From: Chitinophaga varians
GTDB taxonomy: Bacteria; Bacteroidota; Bacteroidia; Chitinophagales; Chitinophagaceae
Assembly: GCF_014529945.1 (NCBI RefSeq)
Contig: NZ_JACVFB010000003.1
Span: 682,001 to 746,000, forward strand
DNA: 64,000 nucleotides
Direction of reading: 5' to 3'
Shown: positions 11,448 through 20,187 of the stretch, in pieces
Layout of the letters: each line of letters starts with the position of its first letter
Position numbering within the stretch: position 1 is the stretch's first letter
Program-made: the position numbers and the translations under genes
Notes under the pieces: generated by a model
What the model was told of the DNA's origin: nothing
The model's database searches: none
What the model saw: only the letters and a program-made list of their open reading frames with translations

Positions 11448-12710
11448 TTACTGGTTTAGTACCGGTTCCAGCACTTCAATTTTACCATCTATCGGCTGTC
11501 TAATATCGAGGCCGAGTATACGGGCCACTAACGGATACACATGTATGTTTTCAAAAGTGGCGATGCGTGTATTGGTTTTGAAGGCCGGTCCCCATGCCAT
11601 GAAGATAGCATTCATCTCGGTAAGGTTATTGTCGAAGCCATGGTGGCCGGGATGCATCTTCCTGTTCGTTTCCCCTTTGCTGAAAGCATAGTTGGCTTCA
11701 GCTACTACAATGATATCGCCAATGCGGTTATACACATCTTCCTGTCCATAGTGCCATCTTTCCGGTGTTTCTTTTTTCAGGTATGCGGTGTAGTGGTTTT
11801 CATGTTGCTTCAGGAAATCGTATGCTGCTTTGATTTCCGCTTCATTATTGCCATAGAGCATTATTTTCTCACCGCCGGGCAGGATGCGGAGAGGCTTTAA
11901 CGCGGGGCTGTCCGGCAGAGACAGGGTGCGTTCTGTATCTACGCGCAGCATGCCATGATCTGATACGATGATAAAGTTGACCGGCAGGTTCAGTTTACTC
12001 ACCGCTTCCTGCATGCGGCCGATGGCAGCATCTACAAACTGTACGGCACTTCTTACGCTGTCGCTGTCGGGACCATAACTGTGCCCCTTATGGTCAACTT
12101 CAGGGAAATAGAAGGTAATGAGGTGCGGGCGTTGCTCTGCCGGCAGCTGCAGCCAGTTCACCACCTGCTGGATACGCTGGTCGATGCCTGTTTTTTCCTG
12201 GTACTTAAAATAGTACGTGGGCCGGATGTTTTGAATAGCGCTTTCAGAGCCTACCCAAAAATAACTGGCGCTGACCATCTGTTGTTTTTCAGCCAGTACC
12301 CACAGCGGCAGCCCGCCATACCAGGTGCCATCCTCCACTGCATCGCGGTTACCTACTTTATAGGCCGCATCGCGTTTGCGGTCGTAGAAATGGTTGTCTA
12401 CCAAACCGTGATGTGCCGGGTACATGCCTGTTGCCAGTGTATAGTGATTGGGAAATGTGAGTGAAGGAAAGGAAGGCTGCATGGCAGTAGCCCTTACACC
12501 CTGTCCGGAGAGGCGGAGCAGGTTTTGTGCATGGTATTTCTCTGCGTAATCATACCGGAACCCATCGATGGAGATCATGATCACGTAGGGCTTTGTTTGC
12601 TGAGAGGCGCTGTTTGTCCGCCCTTCCACTGTCAGTTGAGCCGTGTCCTGCGCATACAGGCCTGTTGTTGTAAGAAATGCTGCCGCCAATAAGATGAGAA
12701 TCCGCTTCAC
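11448..12710 (-). CDS. Exported alkaline phosphatase-superfamily phosphodiesterase (ENPP-like nucleotide pyrophosphatase)
   Basis: A 420-residue protein with a signal peptide (ILILLAAAFLTTTGLYAQ). The type I phosphodiesterase/nucleotide pyrophosphatase fold shows in MISIDGFRYDY (first metal Asp) and PSFPSLTFPNHYTLATGMYP, where the threonine after SL is the expected nucleophile. Further metal sites are FPEVDHKGHSYGPD and VSDHGM, and HPGHHGFDN provides the last histidine. The family hydrolyses nucleotide or lipid phosphodiesters. The start codon is GTG. It leads a two-gene unit with the Crp/Fnr regulator. Confidence 0.9.
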   Translation of the reverse strand: MKRILILLAAAFLTTTGLYAQDTAQLTVEGRTNSASQQTKPYVIMISIDGFRYDYAEKYHAQNLLRLSGQGVRATAMQPSFPSLTFPNHYTLATGMYPAHHGLVDNHFYDRKRDAAYKVGNRDAVEDGTWYGGLPLWVLAEKQQMVSASYFWVGSESAIQNIRPTYYFKYQEKTGIDQRIQQVVNWLQLPAEQRPHLITFYFPEVDHKGHSYGPDSDSVRSAVQFVDAAIGRMQEAVSKLNLPVNFIIVSDHGMLRVDTERTLSLPDSPALKPLRILPGGEKIMLYGNNEAEIKAAYDFLKQHENHYTAYLKKETPERWHYGQEDVYNRIGDIIVVAEANYAFSKGETNRKMHPGHHGFDNNLTEMNAIFMAWGPAFKTNTRIATFENIHVYPLVARILGLDIRQPIDGKIEVLEPVLNQ

Positions 12711-12985
12711 TTTCGTTGTTTTAGTTTATATGATCTGTTGATGGGGAGTAATAACAGGATGGGTTAAAAACGCGCAAATTAGAAAACTTATTCCATATCC
12801 GGCCGGACAGGTAATTATATAAACGTTAATGTACGAATTAGATTATATGATAATATTTTGTCCAAAAATTAATCATCTCACTAAAATAAAGGCAAAATAA
12901 CAACCATCGGTTAAAATATTATATATATTAATTTAATTAATTGATTGTTTATCTATATATTAGCCAACTGAAAAACCATCGAACT
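12711..12985. other. AT-rich intergenic region between divergent genes
   Basis: About 275 bases, very AT-rich from 12830 on, with stretches such as TATTATATATATTAATTTAA. It must hold the promoters of the genes at 12710 (minus) and 12986 (plus). I see no gene and no clear pair of promoter boxes. Confidence 0.5.
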
Positions 12986-13498
12986 ATGTCCGACTACACC
13001 TTTATTACAACCGAGGAGAATTTTTTACTACAACAAGCACTGAAGCGGAACAAACAGCAGTTACGGAAATTTGCGTTAATAGGTTTTATTGTGTTATTGG
13101 TAGCGGCTATTATTCCGCAGATTTACCTGTACACCCACAATACGCTGGGTGATGCAGATGAATCGCTGTTTTCCTATAAGAACGCCTGGTTTTGGGTATG
13201 GATGATTTGTTTTGTGATTGCACTAGTGTTTGCCTTGATCAAAGTAACGGATATCCGGTATTGGGCGCTGAAGAAGGATCTGGTAGCCCTGCAGAAAGCC
13301 ACCCTGCAGGCACCTATGGAAGCAGTATATCTGGAGAACAACGATACACAGACCAATATCATGATAAAGCTGGATAACCAGAAAAAACGCCTGTTTTACT
13401 GGATGCGTGGCGCCCTCGAAGGTTACCGTGCCGGTCAGGAAGTGGAAATCACCTACGCCCGTTATTCCCGCGTTATCATCGCCATCAATAAAAAATAG
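12986..13498 (+). CDS. Two-TM membrane protein of unknown function
   Basis: A 170-residue protein starting MSDYTFITTEENFLLQQ. Two hydrophobic helices lie at about residues 30-52 (LIGFIVLLVAAIIPQIYLY) and 70-90 (FWVWMICFVIALVFALI). The soluble C-terminal half has an OB-like beta pattern (NIMIKLDNQKKRLFYW, then AGQEVEITYARYSRVIIAI). I do not recognise a named family. The start at 12986 is chosen over an in-frame codon 45 bases upstream because that extension is low-complexity AT-rich sequence. Confidence 0.75.
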   Translation: MSDYTFITTEENFLLQQALKRNKQQLRKFALIGFIVLLVAAIIPQIYLYTHNTLGDADESLFSYKNAWFWVWMICFVIALVFALIKVTDIRYWALKKDLVALQKATLQAPMEAVYLENNDTQTNIMIKLDNQKKRLFYWMRGALEGYRAGQEVEITYARYSRVIIAINKK

Positions 13499-13516
13499 CT
13501 TTAACCTACACTTAGC

Positions 13517-13547
13517 ACCGGTACGTTGGCCCGCCCTGCGTACCGGT
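13517..13547 (+). terminator. Hairpin after the two-TM gene
   Basis: A perfect 9-bp stem (ACCGGTACG and CGTACCGGT) with a 13-base loop, 18 bases after the stop. There is no T run, so the terminator role is uncertain. Confidence 0.45.
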
Positions 13548-13634
13548 ATATACCTCCAACTTATCTACTGACAATACCACGGATGAATATGCCTGTTAAT
13601 CCTTATCTTAGGAAGGATTATTGAAATCCCCTGC

Positions 13635-14537
13635 ATGCCTTGCCTGAGAAAATATGCTATTTACCTTTTCGCTGCGGTCCTGCTGCTAACACATTCCTGT
13701 CAGTGTAAAAAAGAACATGTTGATCCGCCACAACCGCCAGCCCCTCCGCAGGACGTTTACCTCGTAACATCGATTACCCACAACGGCATTCCGAAAGACA
13801 GTTTCGCGTACAACGACCGGCAACAGCTAACGCAGCATTGGGACTACAATGCCTCCTACCGGCAATGGCAGAACTATATCACCTTTGAATATAACGCTGA
13901 CGGCTATGTGAAAACAGCCCGGTATTACAATGAAAATGATAATACAGTGAAAAGCCTGAGCCAGCAGGATTCTCTGGCATGGACATCCGGCAAACTATGG
14001 GTGTACACAACGCGCTACCGCGACCTCGGCGCCGGGATATCCGGATATGACACCACGCTGTTACTGGTAAACAGCAACCGGCAGTTTACCCTCTCTGGTT
14101 CAAAAGATACGTTTATTTTCAACCAGGGCATTTACGGCGATATGGTACGATTTAAAGAGTACACTTATCAGCAACAGGATGTTCAGCAATTTCTCGGGCA
14201 CAATTATGTCAATGTCATCGGCGCTTCTACCATACTGGAAGAATACCGCTATACCATGACCTACGGCAGTCAGGTAAATGCACTGTACCGCTATCTTTCA
14301 AAAAATCCGCTGCTCTTGCAGATAGTGACCGCCGACCTGCAGAACAACTGGAAAGGTTATCCGTTCCTGGCCAGCGAACATTACGTCAGCGCGATGCGGT
14401 ATGAAGATGCCGCCGGCACACGGACCACCCTGCCGGTAACCTACACGCCCGTTGACACTTCCGCTTATCCCAAAGAACAGTTGATAGGAACGAATACATC
14501 GATCAGTTATCGCTACCAGATTATCAGGGGTAAATAA
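13635..14537 (+). CDS. Lipoprotein of unknown function, paralogue 1 of a tandem pair
   Basis: A 300-residue protein with a lipoprotein signal peptide; the lipobox is LTHSC with the modified cysteine near residue 23, followed by a proline-rich linker (PPQPPAPPQ). The rest looks like repeated beta-strand units of the YD-repeat kind (SFAYNDRQQLTQHWDY, FEYNADGYVKTARYYNEND), as in many Bacteroidota surface lipoproteins. The next gene is a close paralogue. A TATCTTAG sequence just upstream may be the -7 box. Function unknown. Confidence 0.8.
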   Translation: MPCLRKYAIYLFAAVLLLTHSCQCKKEHVDPPQPPAPPQDVYLVTSITHNGIPKDSFAYNDRQQLTQHWDYNASYRQWQNYITFEYNADGYVKTARYYNENDNTVKSLSQQDSLAWTSGKLWVYTTRYRDLGAGISGYDTTLLLVNSNRQFTLSGSKDTFIFNQGIYGDMVRFKEYTYQQQDVQQFLGHNYVNVIGASTILEEYRYTMTYGSQVNALYRYLSKNPLLLQIVTADLQNNWKGYPFLASEHYVSAMRYEDAAGTRTTLPVTYTPVDTSAYPKEQLIGTNTSISYRYQIIRGK

Positions 14538-14579
14538 CATAACAACTAAACATTATCTTACTACCGTTATCCAGGCTGT

Positions 14580-15479
14580 ATGTTATACCAACAACGTTAT
14601 TATCTGCTTTTTCTCATAGTTATCCTTTATTTGGTGGCACCCTCCTGCCACTGTAAAAAGGAACATATCGATCCGCCGGCGCCGCCTGTGCAACAACAAA
14701 AGGATAAGTACCTGGTAACCTCCATCCGGATAAATGGTATTCCCAAAGACAGCTTCGTATATAACGACCGCCAGCAACTCACCGAGCGTTGGGATTACAA
14801 TACTTCCTATCGTCAATGGCAGAACTACACCGCTTTCATCTATAACGTCGACGGATATCTGAAAATAGCCCGTCATTATAATGAAAACGACAATACCCTT
14901 AAAAGCCTCTCCCAGAAAGATTCTCTGATATGGACCACTGGAAAGCTGACCGTCTACACCACCTTCTACCGTAATCTGGGAGATGAAATATCCGGTTATG
15001 ATACCACCAGGTATTTACAGGATGATGCCCGCCGCTTCTTCCTGATTGGGTATACAGACACGCTGCCTTTCTTTTTCGGTAGAATGATGAGTTATGAAAA
15101 ATATTTTTATGACCAGCAGGATATCCGGCAGTACCACATCGTTAATTATGTAGAGCCTATTGGTATTCCGCCCACCACGGAAGCTTACCAATACGACATG
15201 ACCTATAACAGCCAGCCGAACGCATTATACCGACACCTGTCCAAAAATCCGTTGTTGCTGCGGATGGTCACCGCAGACCTGCAAAACAACATCTGGAAAG
15301 GTTATCCGTTCCTGGCCAGCGAACATTATGTGACCAGCATCCGGTATGAAACCACTGCCAGCGCAGCAGTCACTATTCCCGTCACCTATTTTACAGCAGA
15401 CACCATGCCCTATCCACAGGAACAACGACTCGCCTCCGGTACTACTATTAGTTACCTGTACCGGTTGGTGAAACCGTAA
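14580..15479 (+). CDS. Lipoprotein of unknown function, paralogue 2 of a tandem pair
   Basis: A 299-residue protein, similar to its upstream neighbour over the whole length: the C-CKKEH-DPP linker, DSFVYNDRQQLTERWDY, YNENDNTLKSLSQKDS and KGYPFLASEHYVTS are all shared. The lipobox is LVAPSC. The 42-base gap suggests a two-gene operon produced by tandem duplication. The middle third (DDARRFFLIGYTDTLPF) differs most, which may mark the ligand-facing part. Function unknown. Confidence 0.8.
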   Translation: MLYQQRYYLLFLIVILYLVAPSCHCKKEHIDPPAPPVQQQKDKYLVTSIRINGIPKDSFVYNDRQQLTERWDYNTSYRQWQNYTAFIYNVDGYLKIARHYNENDNTLKSLSQKDSLIWTTGKLTVYTTFYRNLGDEISGYDTTRYLQDDARRFFLIGYTDTLPFFFGRMMSYEKYFYDQQDIRQYHIVNYVEPIGIPPTTEAYQYDMTYNSQPNALYRHLSKNPLLLRMVTADLQNNIWKGYPFLASEHYVTSIRYETTASAAVTIPVTYFTADTMPYPQEQRLASGTTISYLYRLVKP

Positions 15480-15546
15480 CCGGTGTTATCCCGGTAATGG
15501 CCGCTGACTTTTTTTTATCTTTGATGTCCATAGAAATCTGTCATTC

Positions 15547-15897
15547 ATGAACATCGAACAATTCTGCGAATACTGCCTTTCTCTTCCTGGCGTTACGGAA
15601 GAATTCCCTTTCGGAGAAGAAACCCTTGTGTATAAAGTCGCCGGCAAAATGTTTGCCCTCACCAATCTGGAAGAATTCAGCAGCGTCAATCTGAAATGTG
15701 ACCCGGATGAAGCGGTAGAACTGCGGGAACGCTATGAAGGCGTAACACCCGGCTACCATATGAATAAAAAACATTGGAACACCGTTGATATGCATTCCAA
15801 TATTCCCAACAAACTGATACTGGAATGGATTAAGAACTCCTACGATCTGGTAGTGGCCAGTTTACCTAAAAAAGAACGGGAAAAGCTGGTCCAATAA
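15547..15897 (+). CDS. MmcQ/YjbR family protein
   Basis: A 116-residue protein with the complete YjbR fold: an N-terminal helix (MNIEQFCEYCLSLPGVTEEFPFG), the strand VYKVAGKMFAL, and the C-terminal pair GYHMNKKHWNTVDM and ILEWIKNSYDLVVASLPKKER. The family is double-wing-like and often annotated as DNA-binding, but its role is not established. A perfect -7 box TATCTTTG at 15516-15523 sits just upstream and supports the start. Confidence 0.88.
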   Translation: MNIEQFCEYCLSLPGVTEEFPFGEETLVYKVAGKMFALTNLEEFSSVNLKCDPDEAVELRERYEGVTPGYHMNKKHWNTVDMHSNIPNKLILEWIKNSYDLVVASLPKKEREKLVQ

Positions 15898-15969
15898 CCG
15901 CTCACCCTTTTCTGCGGTCATATTACCTTACTTTTTGCTACTTTAGCCCCCGTCTAAAACAAACCGTTT

Positions 15970-17862
15970 ATGAGAAAATGGCTGCTGCTGGCCTGCGCCG
16001 CGCTGTTCGTCTTTCCTGTAGTTACCAAAGCTGTTAACCAGGATTCCCTCTGGATGTATACCCATTACACCAAAAAAGAAGTGTATATCCCGATGCGGGA
16101 CGGGGTAAAACTGTTTACCTCCATCTATCTTCCTAAAGACCAGTCGGAGAAACATCCTATTCTGATGACGCGCACTCCTTATTCCTGCGCACCTTACGGC
16201 GAAAGCAACTTTCGCCCGCTGTACAAAAACCACTATAAACAATACCTGCTGGAAGGTTACATCATGGTGGTCCAGGATGTAAGAGGCACGTGGATGAGTG
16301 AAGGCAAGTTTGTGAACGTACGTCCGTTTAACCCTAATAAAAAAGGGAAAAATGATATCGATGAGGCCAGCGACACCTATGACACCATCGACTGGCTGGT
16401 AAAAAACCTCGCCGGCAACAACGGCAGCGTGGGTATCTTTGGTATCTCCTATCCCGGTTTTTACTCCACCATGGGCGCCCTGAGTGGTCACCCTGCATTG
16501 AAAGCCGTGAGCCCTCAGGCGCCGGTAACAGACTGGTTCATGGGCGACGACTTCCATCATAACGGCGCTTTCATGCTCACAGATGCATTTTCTTTCTATA
16601 CCGTATTTGATCACCCGCACCCGAAGCCCACTACTGTCGGGCCTAAAGGCATCGAATACTATACCCGCGACAACTACAAATTCTATCTCGAAACCGGCGC
16701 ACTGCCTAATTTCTCCAAGATCATCGGCGACAGTGTGGCTTTCTGGCATGAAATGTACGCCCATCCTACTTATGACGACTACTGGAAAGCGCGTAACGTA
16801 CGCAACTTCCTGAAAAACGTAAAACCGGTGATGCTGGAAGTAGGCGGTGTATTTGATGCAGAGGACTGCTTCGGCGCCTGGAATACCTATAAAACCATTG
16901 AATCCGAAAGTCCCAATACCAACAACCGTATTGTGATGGGCCCGTGGTATCATGGCCAGTGGGCATTTACTGACGGTACCCACCTGGGCAACGTCCGCTT
17001 TGGTAGTAACACTTCCGAGTATTATGCCAACAACATTGAGGTCCCTTTCTTCAACTATTACCTGAAAGGCAAAGGCCAGGCACCAGATATCGCTGAAGCC
17101 ACCATCTTCTTCACCGGCAAAAACGAGTGGAAAAGGCTGCCACAATGGCCTCCGGCTGATATGAAGGAACAACCCGTTTACCTGCAACCTGACGGTAAAC
17201 TGGCGTTCACACAGCCTACCGCCGCCAATAGTTTCAGCGAGTACATCAGCGATCCGGCCAAACCGGTGCCTTATACAGAAGATATACACTTCAACCGCAC
17301 CATCAACTACATGACCGATGACCAGCGTTTTGCTTCCCGCAGACCCGATGTAGTGGTGTTTGAATCTGAAGTACTGGACAAAGACATTACCCTTGCCGGT
17401 CCTGTTATCGCTGATCTCGTGGCCAGCACCACCGGTACCGATGCTGACTTCGTGGTAAAGCTGATAGACGTGTTCCCAAATGATTTCAAATACGAAGAGG
17501 ATGCTTCTTCAGAACACCGCCGTGTGCCATCTTCCACCTACCCAATGGGAGGTTACCAGATGCTGGTACGTGGTGAGATCATGCGCGGCAAATTCCGCAA
17601 CAGCTTTGAAAAACCGGAAGCCTTTGTTCCGGGCCAACCTACACCGGTGAAGTTCACCCTGCCGGACGTAGCACACACCTTCCAGAAAGGCCACCGTATC
17701 ATGATTCAGATACAAAGCAGCTGGTTCCCGCTGGCCGATCGCAATCCGCAGCAGTTCATGGACATCTACAAAGCCACTGATAAAGATTTCAAAAAAGCGG
17801 ATATCAGGATCTATCATGATGCTGCCCATGCATCTAAGGTATTGCTGCCGATAGCGCAGTGA
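15970..17862 (+). CDS. CocE/NonD family hydrolase (X-Pro dipeptidyl-peptidase S15-like)
   Basis: A 630-residue exported alpha/beta hydrolase with a signal peptide ending near residue 22. The nucleophile serine is in GIFGISYPGFYS (about residue 160), the acid in GVFDAEDCFGAW and the histidine in GPWYHGQWAF. The C-terminal 220 residues form the jelly-roll domain typical of this family (DVFPNDF, GHRIMIQIQSSWFP). Relatives include glutaryl-7-ACA acylases, alpha-amino ester hydrolases and cocaine esterase; the natural substrate is probably a peptide or acyl amide and is not resolved. A promoter-like TACTTTAG lies just upstream. Confidence 0.9.
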   Translation: MRKWLLLACAALFVFPVVTKAVNQDSLWMYTHYTKKEVYIPMRDGVKLFTSIYLPKDQSEKHPILMTRTPYSCAPYGESNFRPLYKNHYKQYLLEGYIMVVQDVRGTWMSEGKFVNVRPFNPNKKGKNDIDEASDTYDTIDWLVKNLAGNNGSVGIFGISYPGFYSTMGALSGHPALKAVSPQAPVTDWFMGDDFHHNGAFMLTDAFSFYTVFDHPHPKPTTVGPKGIEYYTRDNYKFYLETGALPNFSKIIGDSVAFWHEMYAHPTYDDYWKARNVRNFLKNVKPVMLEVGGVFDAEDCFGAWNTYKTIESESPNTNNRIVMGPWYHGQWAFTDGTHLGNVRFGSNTSEYYANNIEVPFFNYYLKGKGQAPDIAEATIFFTGKNEWKRLPQWPPADMKEQPVYLQPDGKLAFTQPTAANSFSEYISDPAKPVPYTEDIHFNRTINYMTDDQRFASRRPDVVVFESEVLDKDITLAGPVIADLVASTTGTDADFVVKLIDVFPNDFKYEEDASSEHRRVPSSTYPMGGYQMLVRGEIMRGKFRNSFEKPEAFVPGQPTPVKFTLPDVAHTFQKGHRIMIQIQSSWFPLADRNPQQFMDIYKATDKDFKKADIRIYHDAAHASKVLLPIAQ

Positions 17863-17868
17863 GTGTTC

Positions 17869-18042
17869 TCGCAAAAGCGTCACGCAAAGGCGCAAAGCAG
17901 CAAAGACGCAAAGGATTGATAAGAATAATAAGAAAGCAAAGGAGCGGAGATCAAATGTGATCTCCGCTCCTTTGCTTTCTTACCTCGCTTATATCATCTT
18001 TGCGTCTTTGCTGCTTTGCGCCTTTGCGTGACGCTTTTGCGA
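17869..18042. repeat. Family A long palindromic element, copy 2
   Basis: The outer arms begin TCGCAAAAGCGTCACGC (17869) and end with its complement at 18042; an inner arm pair contains GAAAGCAAAGGAGCGGAGATC. It fills the gap between the stop codons of two convergent genes (17862 and 18044) almost to the base, and probably terminates both. Confidence 0.88.
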
Positions 18043-18043
18043 C

Positions 18044-19222
18044 CTATAGCCTTCCGCCGCCGCCCCATTCAATCCAGTCTGCCGCGGCGCCATTCTGTGT
18101 TTTGAGGCCGATCTGCAGGAAGCCGTATTTACTCACGTTATACCGAAGCGCTATCCTCAGAAACCAGTTACCTTTCTCGCTATCGCGGCGCCACAGATAG
18201 GTGCCTGCCTGCGTAACAATATCAAAACGCTGCAAGTGAAGGGTATGGCCGATATGGGCGCCCAGCGCCATTTTATCGAAGGTGGATACTTTTTGGTATT
18301 TCTCTGCGTAAACTACCCCCAGGGACCCGTCGTAGAAGCCATCTATGCCGGCGCCGAAGCTGCATACATGGCTGTACAGGTAGCTCCAGTCCAATACCGC
18401 AGAAGCAGTGCCGTAAGATGCTCTGACTCCGTAACGGGTATCCGGCTGTACCACCCCGAAGGCGCCGTAAAGGCTCCAGGCCTGCTTATGTTTCAATTTG
18501 GAAAGCGGGCTGTCGATATAGGCAGGTCGTATACGGGCTACAAAAGCAGGATCAATTTGCTGCTGTACAATCTTACGGATCGTATTGTAATGCACTCTCA
18601 AACCAGCATGGATACCAGGCATATTGAGGCCCAGGTTGGGCGTGTGGGTACGGCCATTCGAAAAGTGAGTGAGGTCCAATCCATATACAAAATCGAATAC
18701 TTCAGACAACCGCCATATTCCGCTGACCCCCACATTAAAATATACATCTACTTTGGAACTGATGGCGTCATTGAGCGGGTTGGTGTCCTTGTTATACCCC
18801 TTCAGATCGTAGGTGAAACCCAGGGACAGCCCGGCTTCGAAATGATGCCGCTTGCGGCGCGCAAAAGGCGCATAAAAGAAACCGTATATGCCGCTGGGGT
18901 TACCCAGAACGGTTGCATCGCCGATGTTGCCGGTATAGAAACCGATGCCGTAACTTGGGTAATTAAGGGCCCGCTGCCATTCCTGCTTGCCGGTAGACAT
19001 CCACCCCATTCTGACTTCTACCGACTCATACCCATGTTCCAGTATCTTGGACATCTCGTCGCCATTATACAGGTGGCTACCCGTATGCAGCTTCAGCTCT
19101 ATAAATTTCTGTCTGCCCAGATTGGGATTAGCTTTGGCCTTTGACCATAAATCTGTTGAATCCTGTGCCTGCAGGCTGCCTGCTAACAGCGCCGCTACCA
19201 TGGTTAAAATACTACATCTCAT
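18044..19222 (-). CDS. PagL-like outer-membrane acyloxyacyl hydrolase (lipid A deacylase family)
   Basis: A protein of 392 residues with a signal peptide (SILTMVAALLAGSLQAQ) followed by an outer-membrane beta-barrel pattern (GIGFYTGNIG, GLSLGFTYDLKGY, YNVSKYGFLQIGLK). The sequence GLDLTHFSNGRTH contains the H-x-S-N motif that carries the catalytic His and Ser of PagL-type lipid A 3-O-deacylases. It may therefore remodel lipid A, though many Bacteroidota members of this family are untested. Start: Met at 19222 gives a standard signal peptide; an ATG at 19243 is an alternative. The frame is open further upstream but that part is not protein-like. Confidence 0.78.
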   Translation of the reverse strand: MRCSILTMVAALLAGSLQAQDSTDLWSKAKANPNLGRQKFIELKLHTGSHLYNGDEMSKILEHGYESVEVRMGWMSTGKQEWQRALNYPSYGIGFYTGNIGDATVLGNPSGIYGFFYAPFARRKRHHFEAGLSLGFTYDLKGYNKDTNPLNDAISSKVDVYFNVGVSGIWRLSEVFDFVYGLDLTHFSNGRTHTPNLGLNMPGIHAGLRVHYNTIRKIVQQQIDPAFVARIRPAYIDSPLSKLKHKQAWSLYGAFGVVQPDTRYGVRASYGTASAVLDWSYLYSHVCSFGAGIDGFYDGSLGVVYAEKYQKVSTFDKMALGAHIGHTLHLQRFDIVTQAGTYLWRRDSEKGNWFLRIALRYNVSKYGFLQIGLKTQNGAAADWIEWGGGGRL

Positions 19223-19384
19223 AGACGCCTGAACGGTTAACATATCGGTTTTATTTTTAGGCCAACAAAGCAAGGCTCCCTTTTGTTGTACCAGAGCAAA
19301 TCGCTTGTAAAAAGTTAATTCCTTAACTTGCGAGGACTTTAGCAAAACCTTATTTGAATCAAAGTTATTGACAACCACAAATTT

Positions 19385-20107
19385 ATGTACAAAAAATACA
19401 TTTTCACCGGTGTTCTTGGCCTGTTGGCCATGCAGGGATTTAGCCAGGCTAAACCGGCACCCAAAGCGAAACCGGCCTCCCATACCGCCACAGCAAAACC
19501 TGGTTTATTAAAAAACAGGATAGACTCCGTGAGCTACGGCATCGGCGTTAATATCGCTGAGAACCTGAAAGCACAGGGATTAAGTAATGTCAACACTACC
19601 CTGCTGGCCAAAGCCGTACAGGATATGCTGACCAATAAAACATTAACATTATCTAAAGAACAGAGTGAGATGAGCATCAGTAACTATCTTCAGCAACTGA
19701 AAGCGGAAAAAGTTGCCAAAAACCGCGAAGCCAGCGACAAATTCCTGGCTGAAAACAAAACCAAGCCGGGCGTGGTAACCCTCCCCAGCGGTCTTCAGTA
19801 TCAGGTCCTGAAAGAAGGCAACGGGCCTAAACCCACTATCAACGATAAAGTAAAAACACACTATCATGGTACCCTGATCGATGGTACTGTATTCGATAGC
19901 TCTGTGGAAAGAGGAGAGCCGATCTCCTTCCCGGTGAGCGGTGTGATCAGAGGCTGGACAGAAGCCCTGCAACTGATGCCGGTAGGCTCCAAATGGCGCC
20001 TCTTTATCCCTTCTGACCTCGCCTATGGCGACCGTGGCGCGGGTGCTAAAATCGGCCCGGGCGCGGCACTGGTATTTGATGTGGAACTGCTCGACATCGT
20101 AAAATAA
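19385..20107 (+). CDS. FKBP-type peptidyl-prolyl cis-trans isomerase (FkpA/Mip-like)
   Basis: A 240-residue periplasmic folding factor. A signal peptide (KKYIFTGVLGLLAMQGFSQ) is followed by a basic, Ala/Pro/Lys-rich linker. An N-terminal dimerisation region (about residues 40-125: DSVSYGIGVNIAENLKAQG) and a complete FKBP domain (about 130-240) come next. FKBP signatures are VKTHYHGTLIDGTVFDSS, GVIRGWTEALQLMPVGSKW and IPSDLAYGDRGAG. It is monocistronic, divergent from the PagL-like gene, with a strong terminator. Confidence 0.93.
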   Translation: MYKKYIFTGVLGLLAMQGFSQAKPAPKAKPASHTATAKPGLLKNRIDSVSYGIGVNIAENLKAQGLSNVNTTLLAKAVQDMLTNKTLTLSKEQSEMSISNYLQQLKAEKVAKNREASDKFLAENKTKPGVVTLPSGLQYQVLKEGNGPKPTINDKVKTHYHGTLIDGTVFDSSVERGEPISFPVSGVIRGWTEALQLMPVGSKWRLFIPSDLAYGDRGAGAKIGPGAALVFDVELLDIVK

Positions 20108-20126
20108 GAACAGCCTGATGGCACAT

Positions 20127-20165
20127 AAAAAAAAGCATCCTGTTTACAACAGGATGCTTTTTTTT
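20127..20165. terminator. Intrinsic terminator between the FKBP gene and aroC
   Basis: A perfect 18-bp stem (AAAAAAAAGCATCCTGTT and complement) with a 3-base loop; A/T runs at both ends let it work on both strands. Confidence 0.9.
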
Positions 20166-20187
20166 ATGCTTCTCTACTTAGTCTTCC

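Noticed and set aside
15943..17289. 448-codon minus-strand frame opposite the CocE-type hydrolase
   Set aside because: Same reasoning: the plus-strand gene has an intact catalytic triad, the opposite frame has nothing.
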